Shown here in pieces: positions 53,953 to 63,610 of a stretch of DNA of 64,000 nucleotides. The number at the start of each line of letters is the position of its first letter. Position 1 is the stretch's first letter. Position numbers and translations under genes: made by a program. This stretch comes from an uncultured Prevotella sp. Its GTDB lineage: Bacteria; Bacteroidota; Bacteroidia; Bacteroidales; Bacteroidaceae. The stretch is taken from NCBI GenBank assembly GCA_900314455.1, contig OMVI01000093.1, positions 102,799-166,798 of the forward strand, read 5' to 3'. Below the pieces are notes generated by a model, which saw only the letters and a program-made list of their open reading frames with translations, had not been told where the DNA came from and ran no database searches.

Positions 53953-55031
53953 TAAAGAAGCAGAAAATATTATTCATCGACCGCGATGGAACGCTGATAG
54001 AGGAACCAGAAGACGAGCAGATTGATTCTTTCGATAAGCTGAAATTCGTAAAAGGGGTCTTCCGCAACCTTGGTTTCATTCGCAAGAAACTTGACTTCAA
54101 ATTCGTAATGGTCAGCAATCAGGATGGACTTGGCACCAAAAGCTTTCCTGAGGATACGTTCTGGCCGGTGCACAACTTCATTCTCCAGACTCTTGAGGGT
54201 GAGGGCATAACCTTTGATGACCAACTTATTGACAGGCATTTTCCCGAAGACAACTCGCCAATGCGCAAGCCGGGGACGGGTATGCTGGAAGCTGAATATA
54301 TTCACAACGACAAGTATGACCTCGCTGGCAGCTATGTGATTGGCGACCGCGACAGTGATGCTGAGTTGGCAAAGAACATCGGGTGTAAGGCTCTTATTCT
54401 CGGACGCGACGGCATGACGTGGGATAAGATTGCAGAAATCCTTTTCGCCGGGGAACGCATCGCCGAGGTTAAGCGCACGACAAAGGAAACCGATATCTAC
54501 GTCCGACTGAATATCGACGGCAGCGGGAAGTGCGATATATCTACAGGCATTGGTTTCTTCGACCACATGCTGGAACAAATCGGCAAGCACGGGATGATGG
54601 ATTTGACCATTCACACTAAGGGAGACCTTTACGTCGATGAACATCATACAATCGAAGACACTGCCATTGCGCTCGGCGAATGCATTAAGAAGGCACTCGG
54701 CGATAAGCGTGGCATAGAACGCTATGGTTTCTGCCTGCCTATGGACGATTGCCTCTGTCAGGTCGCTTTGGACTTTGGTGGCAGACCGTGGCTTGTCTGG
54801 GATGCTAAGTTCCATCGTGAAAAGATTGGTGAAATGCCTACGGAGATGTTCCTTCACTTCTTCAAGAGTCTCAGCGACGCTGCCATGATGAACCTCAACA
54901 TCAAGGCTGAGGGCACCAACGAGCACCACAAGATTGAAGGCATCTTCAAGGCTTTGGCACGTGCTTTAAAGATGGCTGTGCGACGGGACATCTATCATTT
55001 TGAGCTTCCATCTACAAAAGGAATGCTGTAA
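53949..55031 (+). CDS. hisB: bifunctional histidinol-phosphatase / imidazoleglycerol-phosphate dehydratase
   Basis: Two steps of histidine synthesis in one cytoplasmic enzyme. 360 residues. The N-terminal HAD phosphatase (~1-165) starts [20 protein letters not shown] (nucleophile Asp in DRDGT) with [14 protein letters not shown] and [20 protein letters not shown]. The C-terminal IGPD domain (~170-360) has [40 protein letters not shown] and [20 protein letters not shown], with the His/Glu manganese ligands. The start overlaps the upstream stop by 4 nt. No other his gene is in the window. Confidence 0.97.
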   Translation: MIKKQKILFIDRDGTLIEEPEDEQIDSFDKLKFVKGVFRNLGFIRKKLDFKFVMVSNQDGLGTKSFPEDTFWPVHNFILQTLEGEGITFDDQLIDRHFPEDNSPMRKPGTGMLEAEYIHNDKYDLAGSYVIGDRDSDAELAKNIGCKALILGRDGMTWDKIAEILFAGERIAEVKRTTKETDIYVRLNIDGSGKCDISTGIGFFDHMLEQIGKHGMMDLTIHTKGDLYVDEHHTIEDTAIALGECIKKALGDKRGIERYGFCLPMDDCLCQVALDFGGRPWLVWDAKFHREKIGEMPTEMFLHFFKSLSDAAMMNLNIKAEGTNEHHKIEGIFKALARALKMAVRRDIYHFELPSTKGML

Positions 55032-55095
55032 CAAGGACAGTAAGCCATGCTTCGGCTATTTGATTATATTAGCAAGAAATGATTTTTAAGAAGTA

Positions 55096-55332
55096 ATGCC
55101 TACTGTTTTTATTTTCTTTGGGTTTCGATTTATGTTCTATAGTAATGACCATGAGCCCGTACACATTCACATTTTGAAAGGTGGTCATGAAGCTAAGTAC
55201 AATTCAGACCCCATAAAACAGGTATATAATCACGGATTTAAGAAGCATGATATTTTAATGGTAGAAGCTGTAATAGAGGAGAACAAAGATATAATAGTAA
55301 ACCGTTGGAAAGACTACTTTAAGGAAAAATAA
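55096..55332 (+). CDS. DUF4160 domain-containing protein
   Basis: 78 residues: MPTVFIFFGFRFMFYSNDHE followed by PVHIHILKGGHEAKYNSDP. The YSNDHEPVHIHI motif is the core of DUF4160. It is paired with a DUF2442 gene 9 nt downstream, an arrangement common in bacteria and often suspected to be a toxin-antitoxin-like module. Function not established. Confidence 0.85.
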   Translation: MPTVFIFFGFRFMFYSNDHEPVHIHILKGGHEAKYNSDPIKQVYNHGFKKHDILMVEAVIEENKDIIVNRWKDYFKEK

Positions 55333-55341
55333 GGAGTAAAG

Positions 55342-55647
55342 ATGATATACGTGGTGAAAGTTTGGATTGAAAACGGCTGCCTCTGGGCTGAGACCGACAA
55401 GGGAACAATAGCCAAATACGAGCTATCGAGGTTCGAAGGGCTTCGGCATGCAACAGAAAAGCAACTTCAAAGTTTTGTAATCCAAGATAAGAAGAATATC
55501 TCCTGGCCTGAACTTGATGAGGAAATAAACCTTGAGGGAATGTTCTACGACAATGGTTTTTGCCAATTGACACCAACAGAGGACTCCGTTTGCTTCAGAC
55601 CAATTCCCGAAACATGTGACTATGTGGCAGAAAACAGCAATAGGTAG
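55342..55647 (+). CDS. DUF2442 domain-containing protein
   Basis: 101 residues, acidic, with LSRFEGLRHATEKQLQSFVI and ISWPELDEEINLEGMFYDNG. The pattern (short beta strands, then 'I.WP.LDEDI...GL') is that of DUF2442. It is the second gene of the DUF4160/DUF2442 pair. Function not established. Confidence 0.82.
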   Translation: MIYVVKVWIENGCLWAETDKGTIAKYELSRFEGLRHATEKQLQSFVIQDKKNISWPELDEEINLEGMFYDNGFCQLTPTEDSVCFRPIPETCDYVAENSNR

Positions 55648-55670
55648 TGCATTTAATCACTTAAATTTTG

Positions 55671-55678
55671 TACCTTTG
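55671..55678 (+). promoter_or_regulatory. -7 box for the mmdA operon
   Basis: TACCTTTG, with the gene start at 55736 (leader about 50 nt). The -33 element is weak. Confidence 0.5.
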
Positions 55679-55735
55679 CACGGTTAAAACAGAGAAGTTC
55701 GATTTTTAAAACGAAAACACATATAAATAAAAGAA

Positions 55736-57301
55736 ATGAGCATACAAACAGAAAAGATTAAGGAGCTCATCGCCAAACGCGAGCAAGCACGCTTGGGCGG
55801 CGGTGAGAAAGCCATTGACAAACAACACGGACGTGGCAAGTACACTGCACGCGAGCGCATCGAAATGCTTGTCGACAAGGACAGCTTCGAGGAGTATGAC
55901 ATGTTCAAACTCCACCGTTGCCACAACTTCGGAATGGAAAAGAAGCAGTTCCTAGGCGACGGTGTCGTTGCCGGCTCAGCCACTATCGACGGTCGTCTCG
56001 TGTATGTCTACGCACAGGACTTCACCGTTAACGGCGGTTCTCTTTCCGAAACGATGGCACAAAAGATTTGCAAGGTCATGGATATGGCAATGCGCAACGG
56101 CGCACCGGTCATCTGCATGAACGACTCAGGTGGCGCACGAATTCAGGAAGGCATATCTGCACTCGCTGGATACGGTGAGATTTTCGAGCGCAACATTCTC
56201 GCCTCGGGTGTCATCCCACAGATTTCAGCTATCATGGGACCGTGTGCCGGTGGCGCAGTCTACTCACCTGCCCTCACCGACTTTATCATTATGACTGAGG
56301 GAACGAGCTATATGTTCCTCACAGGACCAAAGGTTGTGAAGACAGTGACTGGCGAAGAGATTGATGCTGAGCATCTCGGAGGTGCTTCTGTGCATGCTTC
56401 GAAGAGCGGTGTGACAAGCTTCACGGCTAAGACGGAGGAAGAATGCATGCAGATGATTAAGACATTGCTGAGCTATATACCATCAAACAACATGGAAGAG
56501 GCTCCCCGTGTGGAATGCAATGACCCTATCAACCGCATGGACGATACGCTGAACGAGATTATTCCGGATGATCCTAACCAGGCATACGATATGTACAAGG
56601 TCATTACGGCTATCACCGACAACGGCGATTTCTTCGAGGTTCAGCCTAAGTTCGCAAAGAACATTATCACCGGCTTTGCCCACTTCAACGGTCAGAGTGT
56701 TGGTATCGTTGCCAACCAGCCTGCCGCTTACGCCGGAGTTCTCGACGTTAACGCAAGCCGTAAGGGTGCTCGCTTCGTTCGTTTCTGCGATGCCTTCAAC
56801 ATTCCAATTGTATCCCTCGTCGACGTTCCTGGCTTCCTTCCGGGCACAGGACAGGAGTACAACGCCGTAATCCTGCACGGAGCGCAGCTGCTTTATGCTT
56901 ACGGAGAGGCTACTGTACCAAAGATTACAATCACGTTGCGTAAGAGCTATGGTGGCTCACACATCGTTATGGGTTGCAAGCAACTGCGCGCTGACCTCAA
57001 CTTTGCATGGCCTTCATCGGAGATTGCTGTCATGGGAGCATCCGGAGCTGTTGCAATCCTCTGCGGAAAAGAAGCTAAGAAGATTAAAGCAGAGGGCGGC
57101 GACGTCAAGGAATTCCTCGCAGAGAAAGAGGACGAGTACACTAAGACATTCGCAAATCCGTACCAGGCTGCACAGTTCGGTTACATCGACGATGTCATTG
57201 AGCCACGTAACACCCGCTTCCGCATCTGCCGCGGACTTGCACAACTTGCCCACAAGAAGCAGAGTCTGCCTGCAAAGAAGCATGGTTGCATGCCAATGTA
57301 A
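55736..57301 (+). CDS. mmdA: acyl-CoA carboxylase/decarboxylase carboxyltransferase subunit (methylmalonyl-CoA decarboxylase alpha type)
   Basis: Carboxyltransferase moving CO2 between (methyl)malonyl-CoA and biotin. 521 residues, usual length. Crotonase-like domains: KYTARERIEMLVDKDSFEEY, LVYVYAQDFTVNGGSLSETM, CMNDSGGARIQEGISALAGY, IMGPCAGGAVYSPALTDFII, LVDVPGFLPGTGQEYNAVIL, HIVMGCKQLRADLNFAWPSS EIAVMGASGAV. It is followed by a small gamma-like gene and a biotin carrier. In Bacteroides a sodium-pumping beta subunit usually follows; here the operon ends without it, so decarboxylase versus carboxylase is open. Confidence 0.93.
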   Translation: MSIQTEKIKELIAKREQARLGGGEKAIDKQHGRGKYTARERIEMLVDKDSFEEYDMFKLHRCHNFGMEKKQFLGDGVVAGSATIDGRLVYVYAQDFTVNGGSLSETMAQKICKVMDMAMRNGAPVICMNDSGGARIQEGISALAGYGEIFERNILASGVIPQISAIMGPCAGGAVYSPALTDFIIMTEGTSYMFLTGPKVVKTVTGEEIDAEHLGGASVHASKSGVTSFTAKTEEECMQMIKTLLSYIPSNNMEEAPRVECNDPINRMDDTLNEIIPDDPNQAYDMYKVITAITDNGDFFEVQPKFAKNIITGFAHFNGQSVGIVANQPAAYAGVLDVNASRKGARFVRFCDAFNIPIVSLVDVPGFLPGTGQEYNAVILHGAQLLYAYGEATVPKITITLRKSYGGSHIVMGCKQLRADLNFAWPSSEIAVMGASGAVAILCGKEAKKIKAEGGDVKEFLAEKEDEYTKTFANPYQAAQFGYIDDVIEPRNTRFRICRGLAQLAHKKQSLPAKKHGCMPM

Positions 57302-57391
57302 TGCAAGTTTACGAGACATTAAGTTTATAAGTTTATGAGTTATGTGAGGCATCGCTACTCAAAAGCTCAAGAACTAAAAAACTCAAAGACT

Positions 57392-57541
57392 ATGGATAAG
57401 AATATATTCGCAGCTATTGCGATGGCTCTTTACGAGTTCGAGGGCAACAATGTCCACGACCGCGAGCCTGGAATAATCACGATAAAACCAAAAGAAACGC
57501 TTTGGAACGCCAAGTTCCTCAGCATGACTCCCAAACCATAA
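57392..57541 (+). CDS. small subunit-like protein of the (methyl)malonyl-CoA decarboxylase operon
   Basis: 49 residues from the ATG at 57392 (MDKNIFAAIAMALYEFEGNN then VHDREPGIITIKPKETLWNA). It resembles the C-terminal part of the OadG-like gamma subunits found between mmdA and the biotin carrier in Bacteroidales. An upstream ATG at 57335 adds only codons from a simple repeat (AAGTTTATAAGTTTATGAGT and AAAAGCTCAAGAACTAAAAA) and is rejected. No membrane helix is left, so it may be truncated or a soluble accessory. Confidence 0.65.
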   Translation: MDKNIFAAIAMALYEFEGNNVHDREPGIITIKPKETLWNAKFLSMTPKP

Positions 57542-57546
57542 AGAAA

Positions 57547-57981
57547 ATGAAGGAATTCAAATATACAATCGACGGAAAGGAATACAAAGTCGAAATCGGC
57601 GAGATAAGCGAGGACAACGTTGCTGACGTGAAGGTCAACGGCGACGAGTTCAAGGTTCAGATGGAAAAACCAGCTGAGCCGGAAAAGAAGAAAGTCGTTC
57701 TCGGAAAGCCATCAGCACAAGCCGCTTCGGACGATGAACCGGCAACACCAGCAGGCAATGTCAACGCTGCCAACGCCGTTAAGGCACCTCTGCCAGGCAC
57801 TATCACCTCTATAGAAGTAAGCGTCGGACAGGAGGTAAAGGCCGGCGACACTGTCGTTGTGCTCGAAGCAATGAAGATGGCAAACAATATTGAGGCAGAG
57901 AAGGATGGCAAAGTCACTGCCATCTGCGTCAAGAACGGTCAGAGCGTCATGGAAGACGACCCACTGGTGGTTATCGAATAA
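57547..57981 (+). CDS. biotin carboxyl carrier protein (biotin/lipoyl attachment domain)
   Basis: 144 residues from the ATG at 57547. An N-terminal beta-rich segment (MKEFKYTIDGKEYKVEIGEI) and an Ala/Pro linker precede the biotinyl domain (~75-144). This contains VKAPLPGTITSIEVSVGQEV and the biotinylation motif VVVLEAMKMANNIEAEKDGK (Lys of EAMKM near residue 109). It carries CO2 for MmdA. It starts 5 nt after the small gene and ends before a strong terminator, so the operon stops here. Confidence 0.94.
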   Translation: MKEFKYTIDGKEYKVEIGEISEDNVADVKVNGDEFKVQMEKPAEPEKKKVVLGKPSAQAASDDEPATPAGNVNAANAVKAPLPGTITSIEVSVGQEVKAGDTVVVLEAMKMANNIEAEKDGKVTAICVKNGQSVMEDDPLVVIE

Positions 57982-58003
57982 TCTTCCACATATATATAAT
58001 AGT

Positions 58004-58041
58004 AAAAGGAGCAGTTCCAAACGGAATTGCTCCTTTTTTAT
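58004..58041 (+). terminator. terminator of the mmdA operon
   Basis: AGGAGCAGTTCC-AAAC-GGAATTGCTCCT with one wobble pair, followed by TTTTTTATTTT. It lies 23 nt after the biotin carrier stop and also separates it from convergent glgP. Confidence 0.9.
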
Positions 58042-58125
58042 TTTCAAACCCTAATCGTGAGTCTTTATGACTCTTGAAACAATCCCCTCCCAGGCGGAAG
58101 TGGATTGGATAAAGTTCGTTTATTA

Positions 58126-60687
58126 TTAGTTCAGCCACTTAACGTAGCAGAAGTCCTGACGGTGAGGCAGCTCCTTGTTCCAAGGATACATACGAACTGC
58201 ATACTGATAAGGTCCTGCCTCAACAGGCTCAAACTCTACCTTGAAAGTATAGTTGTTGCCATCCACCTTGACCATCTTGAACGGATAAACGTGGTGAATC
58301 TTCCTGTCGGTGTCAGGATTTGTATCGAGTGTGACAAGCTCCAGACCTATAGCATCCTGCAATCCCTGCTCGTCGATAACGTATGTGACCTCAGCCTTCT
58401 GACCGGTTGCAAGGTTATCGAGTGCAGAATCGTCCTTGCTGACGACGCGGATGTTGTCCCAACGCTCAGCAACGGTCTCCTTCCACAATGCAATTTCCTT
58501 CGCAAGGCGGAAGTTATTAGCCTGAATCTTCTTCGAACGCTTGGCTTCCTTATTGTAGAACTTGCTGTAATAGTCGTCGAGCTGACGCTTCATCGTGTAG
58601 TGAGGAGCAATCTTGGCGATTGAATTCTTAATTACGCGAATCCAACCCTCCGAGTATGTCTTGCCACGAGTTGTGCGATAGTACAGCGGAATGATATCGT
58701 TCTCAAGCAGACTGTATATGGTTGCAGCGTCGAGCTGGTCCTGATAAGCCTGATTCTGATAGGTACGCTCCTGCGGCAGAGCCCATCCGGCACCCTCACG
58801 GTAACCTTCAACCCACCATCCGTCGAGCACTGAGAGGTTCACAACACCGTTCATCTCAGCCTTTTCACCAGATGTACCACTTGCTTCGAGCGGGCGTGTC
58901 GGAGTGTTCATCCAAATATCGACACCCGAAACGAGGCGGCGGGCAAGACGCATGTCATAGTCTTCGAGGAAGATAATCTTACCGAGGAACTGCGGCATAC
59001 GGCTAATCTCGAATATCCTCTTGATAAGTCCCTGTCCAGCACCGTCTGCCGGGTGTGCCTTACCTGAGAAGAAGAACAATACTGGATGCTCAGGGTCGTT
59101 GACAATCTTCTCCAAACGATCGAGGTCGGTGAAGAGAAGGTGAGCGCGCTTGTATGTTGCAAAACGACGGCAGAAACCAATCATCAATGCATTCGGGTTG
59201 ATTCTCTCAAGGATACTGACAACCTTTGCAGGGTCACCCTGGTTGCGGAGCCACTGCTTAGAGAACTTATCGCGAATGTACTTGACAAGTTTCTTCTTCA
59301 AAGCCATACGTGTATCCCATATCTCCTTGTCCGGAACATCGTATATTGCATGCCAAATCTTCTCGTTGCTCTGGTCTGACATGAACGTCGGATCAAAGTA
59401 CTTGTCGTACATGTGACGCCATTCAGTAGCACACCATGTCGGGAAGTGAACACCGTTGGTGACATATCCGACGTGATTCTCCTCAGGATAATAGCCCTTC
59501 CACAGAGGAGCGAACATCTTCTGGCTAACCCATCCGTGCAGTTTACTTACACCGTTGACTTCCTGGCAAGTATTGCAAGCGAACGTACTCATGCAGAACT
59601 TCTCGCCGTGATCGTCCGGATTGGTGCGGCCCATGCCTATGAACTCATCCCAGGAGATACCGAGCTTTGCAGGATAACCACCCATATACTTGCCGAAGAG
59701 CTGCTCATCGAAGTAGTCGTGACCAGCCGGAACCGGAGTGTGAACGGTATACAGCGAGCTTGCGCGTACTACTTCCATAGCCTGATTGAATGTCAGACCG
59801 TCCTCATCGATATAGTCACAGAGGCGCTGGAGGTTGCAAAGAGCAGCGTGACCCTCGTTGCAGTGATAAATATCTTTCTTTATTCCGAGTTTCTTCAGTG
59901 TGAGAATACCACCGATACCAAGCAGAATCTCCTGCTTGAGGCGGTTCTCCCAGTCACCACCGTACAGAGAGTGGGTGATTGGCTTATCGAACTCAGAGTT
60001 CATATCGTTATCGGTGTCGAGCAGATAGAGCTTCACACGACCGACGTTTACACGCCAAACGAGAGCGTGAACCTGATAGTTCTGGTATGGAACATCAACG
60101 ACGAGCTGGTTGCCGTCCTTGTCGAGCTCCTTAACGATAGGCAGAGAGTTGAAGTTCTGAGCCTCATACTTAGCTATCTGCTGACCGTCCATCGACAGGC
60201 TCTGCTTGAAATAGCCGAAGCGATACAAGAAACCGACACCGCAGAGGTCGACGTTAGAGTCGGAAGCCTCCTTCAGATAGTCGCCGGCGAGCATACCGAG
60301 ACCGCCTGAATAAATCTTCAGTACCTGGTTGATACCGTACTCCATTGAGAAGTAAGCTACCGAAGGACGAGTCTTGTCAGGCTCTACAGACATGTATTCC
60401 TTGAACTTCTTGTAGACATCGTTCACCTTTTTCATGATGGCCTTGTCCTTGACAATGGCCTCTTTGCGGTCGTAGCTCAGACGCTCCAACAGCAATACTG
60501 GATTATGCCCTACCTCTTCATAAAGTTTTTCGTCAAGGCTTTTGAACATGTTGCGGGCCTCATAGTTCCAAGCCCACCACATATTGTGCGCCAATTCGTC
60601 AAGACATGCCAGCTGCGGCGGCACGCTCGATTTCACATTCACCTCTTTCCACTGAGGATCATTTGCATAATCTGACTTAATCTTCAT
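58126..60687 (-). CDS. glgP: alpha-glucan (glycogen) phosphorylase
   Basis: PLP enzyme releasing glucose 1-phosphate from glycogen or maltodextrin. 853 residues, matching the shorter 'alpha-glucan family phosphorylase' type. An N-terminal extension (DUF3417-like: [20 protein letters not shown]) precedes the GT35 fold with [25 protein letters not shown]. The PLP-lysine region is [20 protein letters not shown] near residue 600. The last ~100 residues form a beta-rich domain ([15 protein letters not shown]). It lies 31 nt behind the glycogen synthase gene, so synthesis and breakdown enzymes share a transcript. Confidence 0.95.
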   Translation of the reverse strand: MKIKSDYANDPQWKEVNVKSSVPPQLACLDELAHNMWWAWNYEARNMFKSLDEKLYEEVGHNPVLLLERLSYDRKEAIVKDKAIMKKVNDVYKKFKEYMSVEPDKTRPSVAYFSMEYGINQVLKIYSGGLGMLAGDYLKEASDSNVDLCGVGFLYRFGYFKQSLSMDGQQIAKYEAQNFNSLPIVKELDKDGNQLVVDVPYQNYQVHALVWRVNVGRVKLYLLDTDNDMNSEFDKPITHSLYGGDWENRLKQEILLGIGGILTLKKLGIKKDIYHCNEGHAALCNLQRLCDYIDEDGLTFNQAMEVVRASSLYTVHTPVPAGHDYFDEQLFGKYMGGYPAKLGISWDEFIGMGRTNPDDHGEKFCMSTFACNTCQEVNGVSKLHGWVSQKMFAPLWKGYYPEENHVGYVTNGVHFPTWCATEWRHMYDKYFDPTFMSDQSNEKIWHAIYDVPDKEIWDTRMALKKKLVKYIRDKFSKQWLRNQGDPAKVVSILERINPNALMIGFCRRFATYKRAHLLFTDLDRLEKIVNDPEHPVLFFFSGKAHPADGAGQGLIKRIFEISRMPQFLGKIIFLEDYDMRLARRLVSGVDIWMNTPTRPLEASGTSGEKAEMNGVVNLSVLDGWWVEGYREGAGWALPQERTYQNQAYQDQLDAATIYSLLENDIIPLYYRTTRGKTYSEGWIRVIKNSIAKIAPHYTMKRQLDDYYSKFYNKEAKRSKKIQANNFRLAKEIALWKETVAERWDNIRVVSKDDSALDNLATGQKAEVTYVIDEQGLQDAIGLELVTLDTNPDTDRKIHHVYPFKMVKVDGNNYTFKVEFEPVEAGPYQYAVRMYPWNKELPHRQDFCYVKWLN

Positions 60688-60718
60688 AGTTTTATTTGTT
60701 AGTTAGTTATATTAATTA

Positions 60719-62383
60719 TCACTTTTTCTCCACACGTGCGGCGGCCTTCCGAAGTGCAATATCGTAAGCCTGCTCGTAGTAGCGGAAGAACTTCGACCAT
60801 AATGCCTTCTTCGACAGTTTTGATGCGTTCGAGCGACACTTATTCTCCTCCTTCTTGTCCATTGCAGCATAGCGGAGGACCACATCACGGATAGTATCGG
60901 CAACTTCGTTATAGTTGCTGTCCGTACGGTGCACTACCTCAACGCCGTCTTCTATGGTACTGTGACCGCCTTTCTCCTTGTTTGCCCATGCTCCGAAGCC
61001 TGCAAGGTCGGTGGTAACACACGGAACTTTGAAGGCGACAGCCTCCAGCGGAGTGTATCCCCACGGCTCGTAGTAGCTCGGATATATGCATAAGTCGTTG
61101 CCGAGGATAACATCATAGTATGGTTTGTTCAATATTCCGTCGTCGCCGATGAGGTAACTCGGAACGAAGATGACCTTAACACGGTCGTTCTTTGCATTCG
61201 CCATGCCAAGCCAACGCATCATACCGAGCACGCGGTCGTCGTTTTCATTATACAGTTGGTGGGTAATCACCGGATTTGGCAATGGTACATCGTAAATCAT
61301 TCCGGACTCAAGACGCTCCTGAAGGTCCTTGCGAGGGCACTTCACCCATCCCGGAACCTCGATGAATGCTACAACATTGCGCTTCAGCTTATCGGACTGG
61401 CGCAGGCGGTTCATTGAGTCGATGAACACGTCAATGCCCTTGTTGCGGAACTCATACCTTCCACTTGTCGAGATGATAAGCGTATCGTCGTTGTACTCTG
61501 TGCCAGTCAGTGCGTTGGCAACGTTGAGCAATGCCTTACGGGCGGCACGGCGTTTGGTGTTGAAAGCTGCACCCTTAGGTACGAAGTCGTCCTCAAAGCC
61601 GTTTGGCAAAACAACGTCAACAGGCTTGTCGAGCAATTCCTTGCACTCGCGCGCCGTGATGTCGCTCACCGTCGTGAAGCAGTCGATGTACTTCGCCGTC
61701 TGTTTCTCAACGCTGTGCTTACTCTCCATGTTCAGCTCGCGCGCCATTTGGTCGCCGTTGTAAGCCTCCAAATAGTCGTAGAGGGGCTTGTTGTTGCCTG
61801 CAATACTACGTCCGATGCCGGTGGCATGGGTGGTAAAGATAGTACCAATCTGTGGCAACACCTTCTGAACATACAGCGCTGCAATTGCCGTCTGCCACTC
61901 GTTGACATGGAATACGACCTTTTTTCCGCTCGGAATGTTTGCACGATAGAAACTCTCGACGACCTTTCCTGCTGCATAAGAGAACATCAGGCTTTCGTCA
62001 TAGTCACCGTAAGCTTGAAGGCTATCAACCTGATAGTCTTCCCAAAGCTTGCCGTAAATCTCATTCTTACGGGCGAAGAACGCTGAGAAATCAACCAATA
62101 TAGCTATCGGACCACCGGGAACCGTCCACCGTCCCGTCTTCAAGCGCAGCCCTTCCTTGAACGCTTGCTTCTGCCATTCAGGGAAGAGTGTGTCGTCGGC
62201 TTTGAAAAAGGGACATGGCTTATCATGCCAACAGTCGGGTCCTATGAAAAACACATGGTCGGGAATTCTGTCCTGAAGGGTCTTCGCTCTTGTGGAAAGA
62301 ACTGCATAAATGCCTCCGACCTTGTTACAAACCTCCCAACTTGTTTCGAAAACGTAGTCGGGAAACCATTTCTTTTTTTCCAT
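60719..62383 (-). CDS. glycogen synthase, GT3 (eukaryotic-like) family
   Basis: Transfers glucose from a nucleotide sugar (UDP-glucose in GT3 enzymes) to glycogen. 554 residues from the ATG at 62383; the open frame continues upstream over the promoter. GT3 features: PDYVFETSWEVCNKVGGIYA, VVFHVNEWQTAIAALYVQKV, TIFTTHATGIGRSIAGNNKP, HSVEKQTAKYIDCFTTVSDI and the C-terminal YPSYYEPWGYTPLEAVAFKV with TTDLAGFG. It differs from the bacterial GT5 GlgA. It is first in the operon with glgP. Confidence 0.93.
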   Translation of the reverse strand: MEKKKWFPDYVFETSWEVCNKVGGIYAVLSTRAKTLQDRIPDHVFFIGPDCWHDKPCPFFKADDTLFPEWQKQAFKEGLRLKTGRWTVPGGPIAILVDFSAFFARKNEIYGKLWEDYQVDSLQAYGDYDESLMFSYAAGKVVESFYRANIPSGKKVVFHVNEWQTAIAALYVQKVLPQIGTIFTTHATGIGRSIAGNNKPLYDYLEAYNGDQMARELNMESKHSVEKQTAKYIDCFTTVSDITARECKELLDKPVDVVLPNGFEDDFVPKGAAFNTKRRAARKALLNVANALTGTEYNDDTLIISTSGRYEFRNKGIDVFIDSMNRLRQSDKLKRNVVAFIEVPGWVKCPRKDLQERLESGMIYDVPLPNPVITHQLYNENDDRVLGMMRWLGMANAKNDRVKVIFVPSYLIGDDGILNKPYYDVILGNDLCIYPSYYEPWGYTPLEAVAFKVPCVTTDLAGFGAWANKEKGGHSTIEDGVEVVHRTDSNYNEVADTIRDVVLRYAAMDKKEENKCRSNASKLSKKALWSKFFRYYEQAYDIALRKAAARVEKK

Positions 62384-62404
62384 ATAATACCTATATATGC
62401 GGTG

Positions 62405-62412
62405 CAAAGTTA
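62405..62412 (-). promoter_or_regulatory. -7 box for glycogen synthase-glgP
   Basis: TAACTTTG on the minus strand, 22 nt before the start at 62383. It is divergent from a second TAACTTTG at 62487-62494. Confidence 0.5.
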
Positions 62413-62486
62413 ATATAAAAATAATGAAATAACGACATAAACTGGTTAAAAAACAACTGAATATCCGATTTATTTGACACAAAATA

Positions 62487-62494
62487 GTAACTTT
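62487..62494 (+). promoter_or_regulatory. -7 box for the 62514 gene
   Basis: TAACTTTG, 19 nt before the ATG at 62514. A TTTG at 62473-62476 is too close to be a normal -33. Confidence 0.45.
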
Positions 62495-62513
62495 GCTGAA
62501 AAATTCAGCATCT

Positions 62514-62978
62514 ATGGAAAAGGTTACAATACTAATTTTGGCGTTCTTATTCGCATTCGGCATCAATGCCAACGCTGAAGGTTCTGTTACTGAGACGGAA
62601 ACGACGACTGCCAAGAACGACACTGCCATCTTCAGGGGAAGGCTCGAAAACGACGAGTATCAGGTATATATCGTAATGGATTTCTACAATAAGAATGTCG
62701 TTTGTCCACGTCAGGAGATATTCGGAGAGAACCCGGGCTACTTCGGCTCAAAGCGCGACAACCGCAAATGGATTATCGAGGATGCCGCACCGAAGGACAA
62801 CAGTGCTCGCCTTGTTATCATAAACGACTACGGCAGTGAGGATTTGGACGCACGTCTGACGCGCAACCACGATGGCTCATATACCCTCGAGCGTCTCGAA
62901 GGCAGCACAATGAAAATCGCTGTCAACGGCAAATGGGTCAAAATTCCTAAGAAACTGGACTTCAAAAAGGTCAGATAG
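62514..62978 (+). CDS. hypothetical secreted protein
   Basis: 154 residues, not recognised. The signal peptide MEKVTILILAFLFAFGINANA ends near residue 21. The mature part is beta-rich and polar (YQVYIVMDFYNKNVVCPRQE, ARLVIINDYGSEDLDARLTR) and ends with a basic KIPKKLDFKKVR. The start at 62514 fits the -7 box at 62487. It is divergent from the glycogen operon. A possible long stem (AGAAAAGCA ... TGCTTTTCT) at 62985-63043 may be its terminator. Confidence 0.78.
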   Translation: MEKVTILILAFLFAFGINANAEGSVTETETTTAKNDTAIFRGRLENDEYQVYIVMDFYNKNVVCPRQEIFGENPGYFGSKRDNRKWIIEDAAPKDNSARLVIINDYGSEDLDARLTRNHDGSYTLERLEGSTMKIAVNGKWVKIPKKLDFKKVR

Positions 62979-63095
62979 AAGTCTCAGAAAAGCATTTCCC
63001 AGGCAACAACGCCTTAACGGCATAATTGCCAAACGTGCTTTTCTTTGTAGTAGAAGCTACCCTATTGCATTGCAGCCGGGCAACTTTGTGCTTGG

Positions 63096-63182
63096 AAAAT
63101 AAATTATTTTTGATGGAAAAATAAATTAAAAATGGAAGAAAAATAAATTAAAAATCAACCAAAAATAATTTATTTTTCATCT
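63096..63182 (-). repeat. AT-rich four-unit element, copy 2
   Basis: Four successive ~22-nt units: GGAAAATAAATTATTTTT, GGAAAAATAAATTAAAAATG, AGAAAAATAAATTAAAAATC, CCAAAAATAATTTATTTTTC. The first and last are quasi-palindromes. It is related to 47490-47578 in the opposite sense. It occupies part of the 322-bp gap 62979-63300; the rest shows nothing recognisable. Confidence 0.72.
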
Positions 63183-63300
63183 CAAAACCTATCCCTCTGA
63201 ATTTCAATACTTTATGTTCAATATTTCAAAAGGATAAGTTTCAGGTTTTGATAAAACGTTTCTTTGCCTTGTTCCTTTGCTATTTGCAAGTCCAAGTTAC

Positions 63301-63558
63301 TTAAATTGAATCGGCTGCACGACGCATTCGGTCCGCTACGTCGTAAAGAGCACCTTTGAGCTGCTGGGCCTCTTCCGGTGTAAAACCGCCCTTACCACCG
63401 TTTCCATCGATACCATCTAATTTATGATATAGCCATGAAGAAGACTTGTGGAAATACCTCCAAGCCATTTCGCGCCATGATATCAGCATTATAATGTCAC
63501 TTAGTTTCTTCTTCATATCAGTAATCTTTGATGGTGCTACCGTTAGAACTTCTTCCAT
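63301..63558 (-). CDS. small protein resembling DUF5053
   Basis: 85 residues: KKLSDIIMLISWREMAWRYF followed by HKSSSWLYHKLDGIDGNGGK, and FTPEEAQQLKGALYDVADRM then RRAADSI. The WRE.A.RYF.KSS.W.YHK.DGIDGN pattern with a helical end is as I recall for the Bacteroidales DUF5053 group, which is often carried on accessory DNA. It may bind nucleic acid, but this is unproven. No mobile-element genes are next to it. Confidence 0.7.
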   Translation of the reverse strand: MEEVLTVAPSKITDMKKKLSDIIMLISWREMAWRYFHKSSSWLYHKLDGIDGNGGKGGFTPEEAQQLKGALYDVADRMRRAADSI

Positions 63559-63610
63559 AATTTTATTCCTTTCTTAATTGTGTTCAGACCAAACAATCGA
63601 AGATTTTACA

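Noticed and set aside
53970-54929. 319-codon frame opposite hisB
   Set aside because: Antisense of a fully conserved bifunctional enzyme.
62985-63043. Structured RNA (AGAAAAGCA ... TGCTTTTCT with an inner GCC/GGC stem)
   Set aside because: The outer stem is 9 bp with a large internal region. It may simply be a terminator for the 62514 gene, and there is not enough to call an RNA gene.
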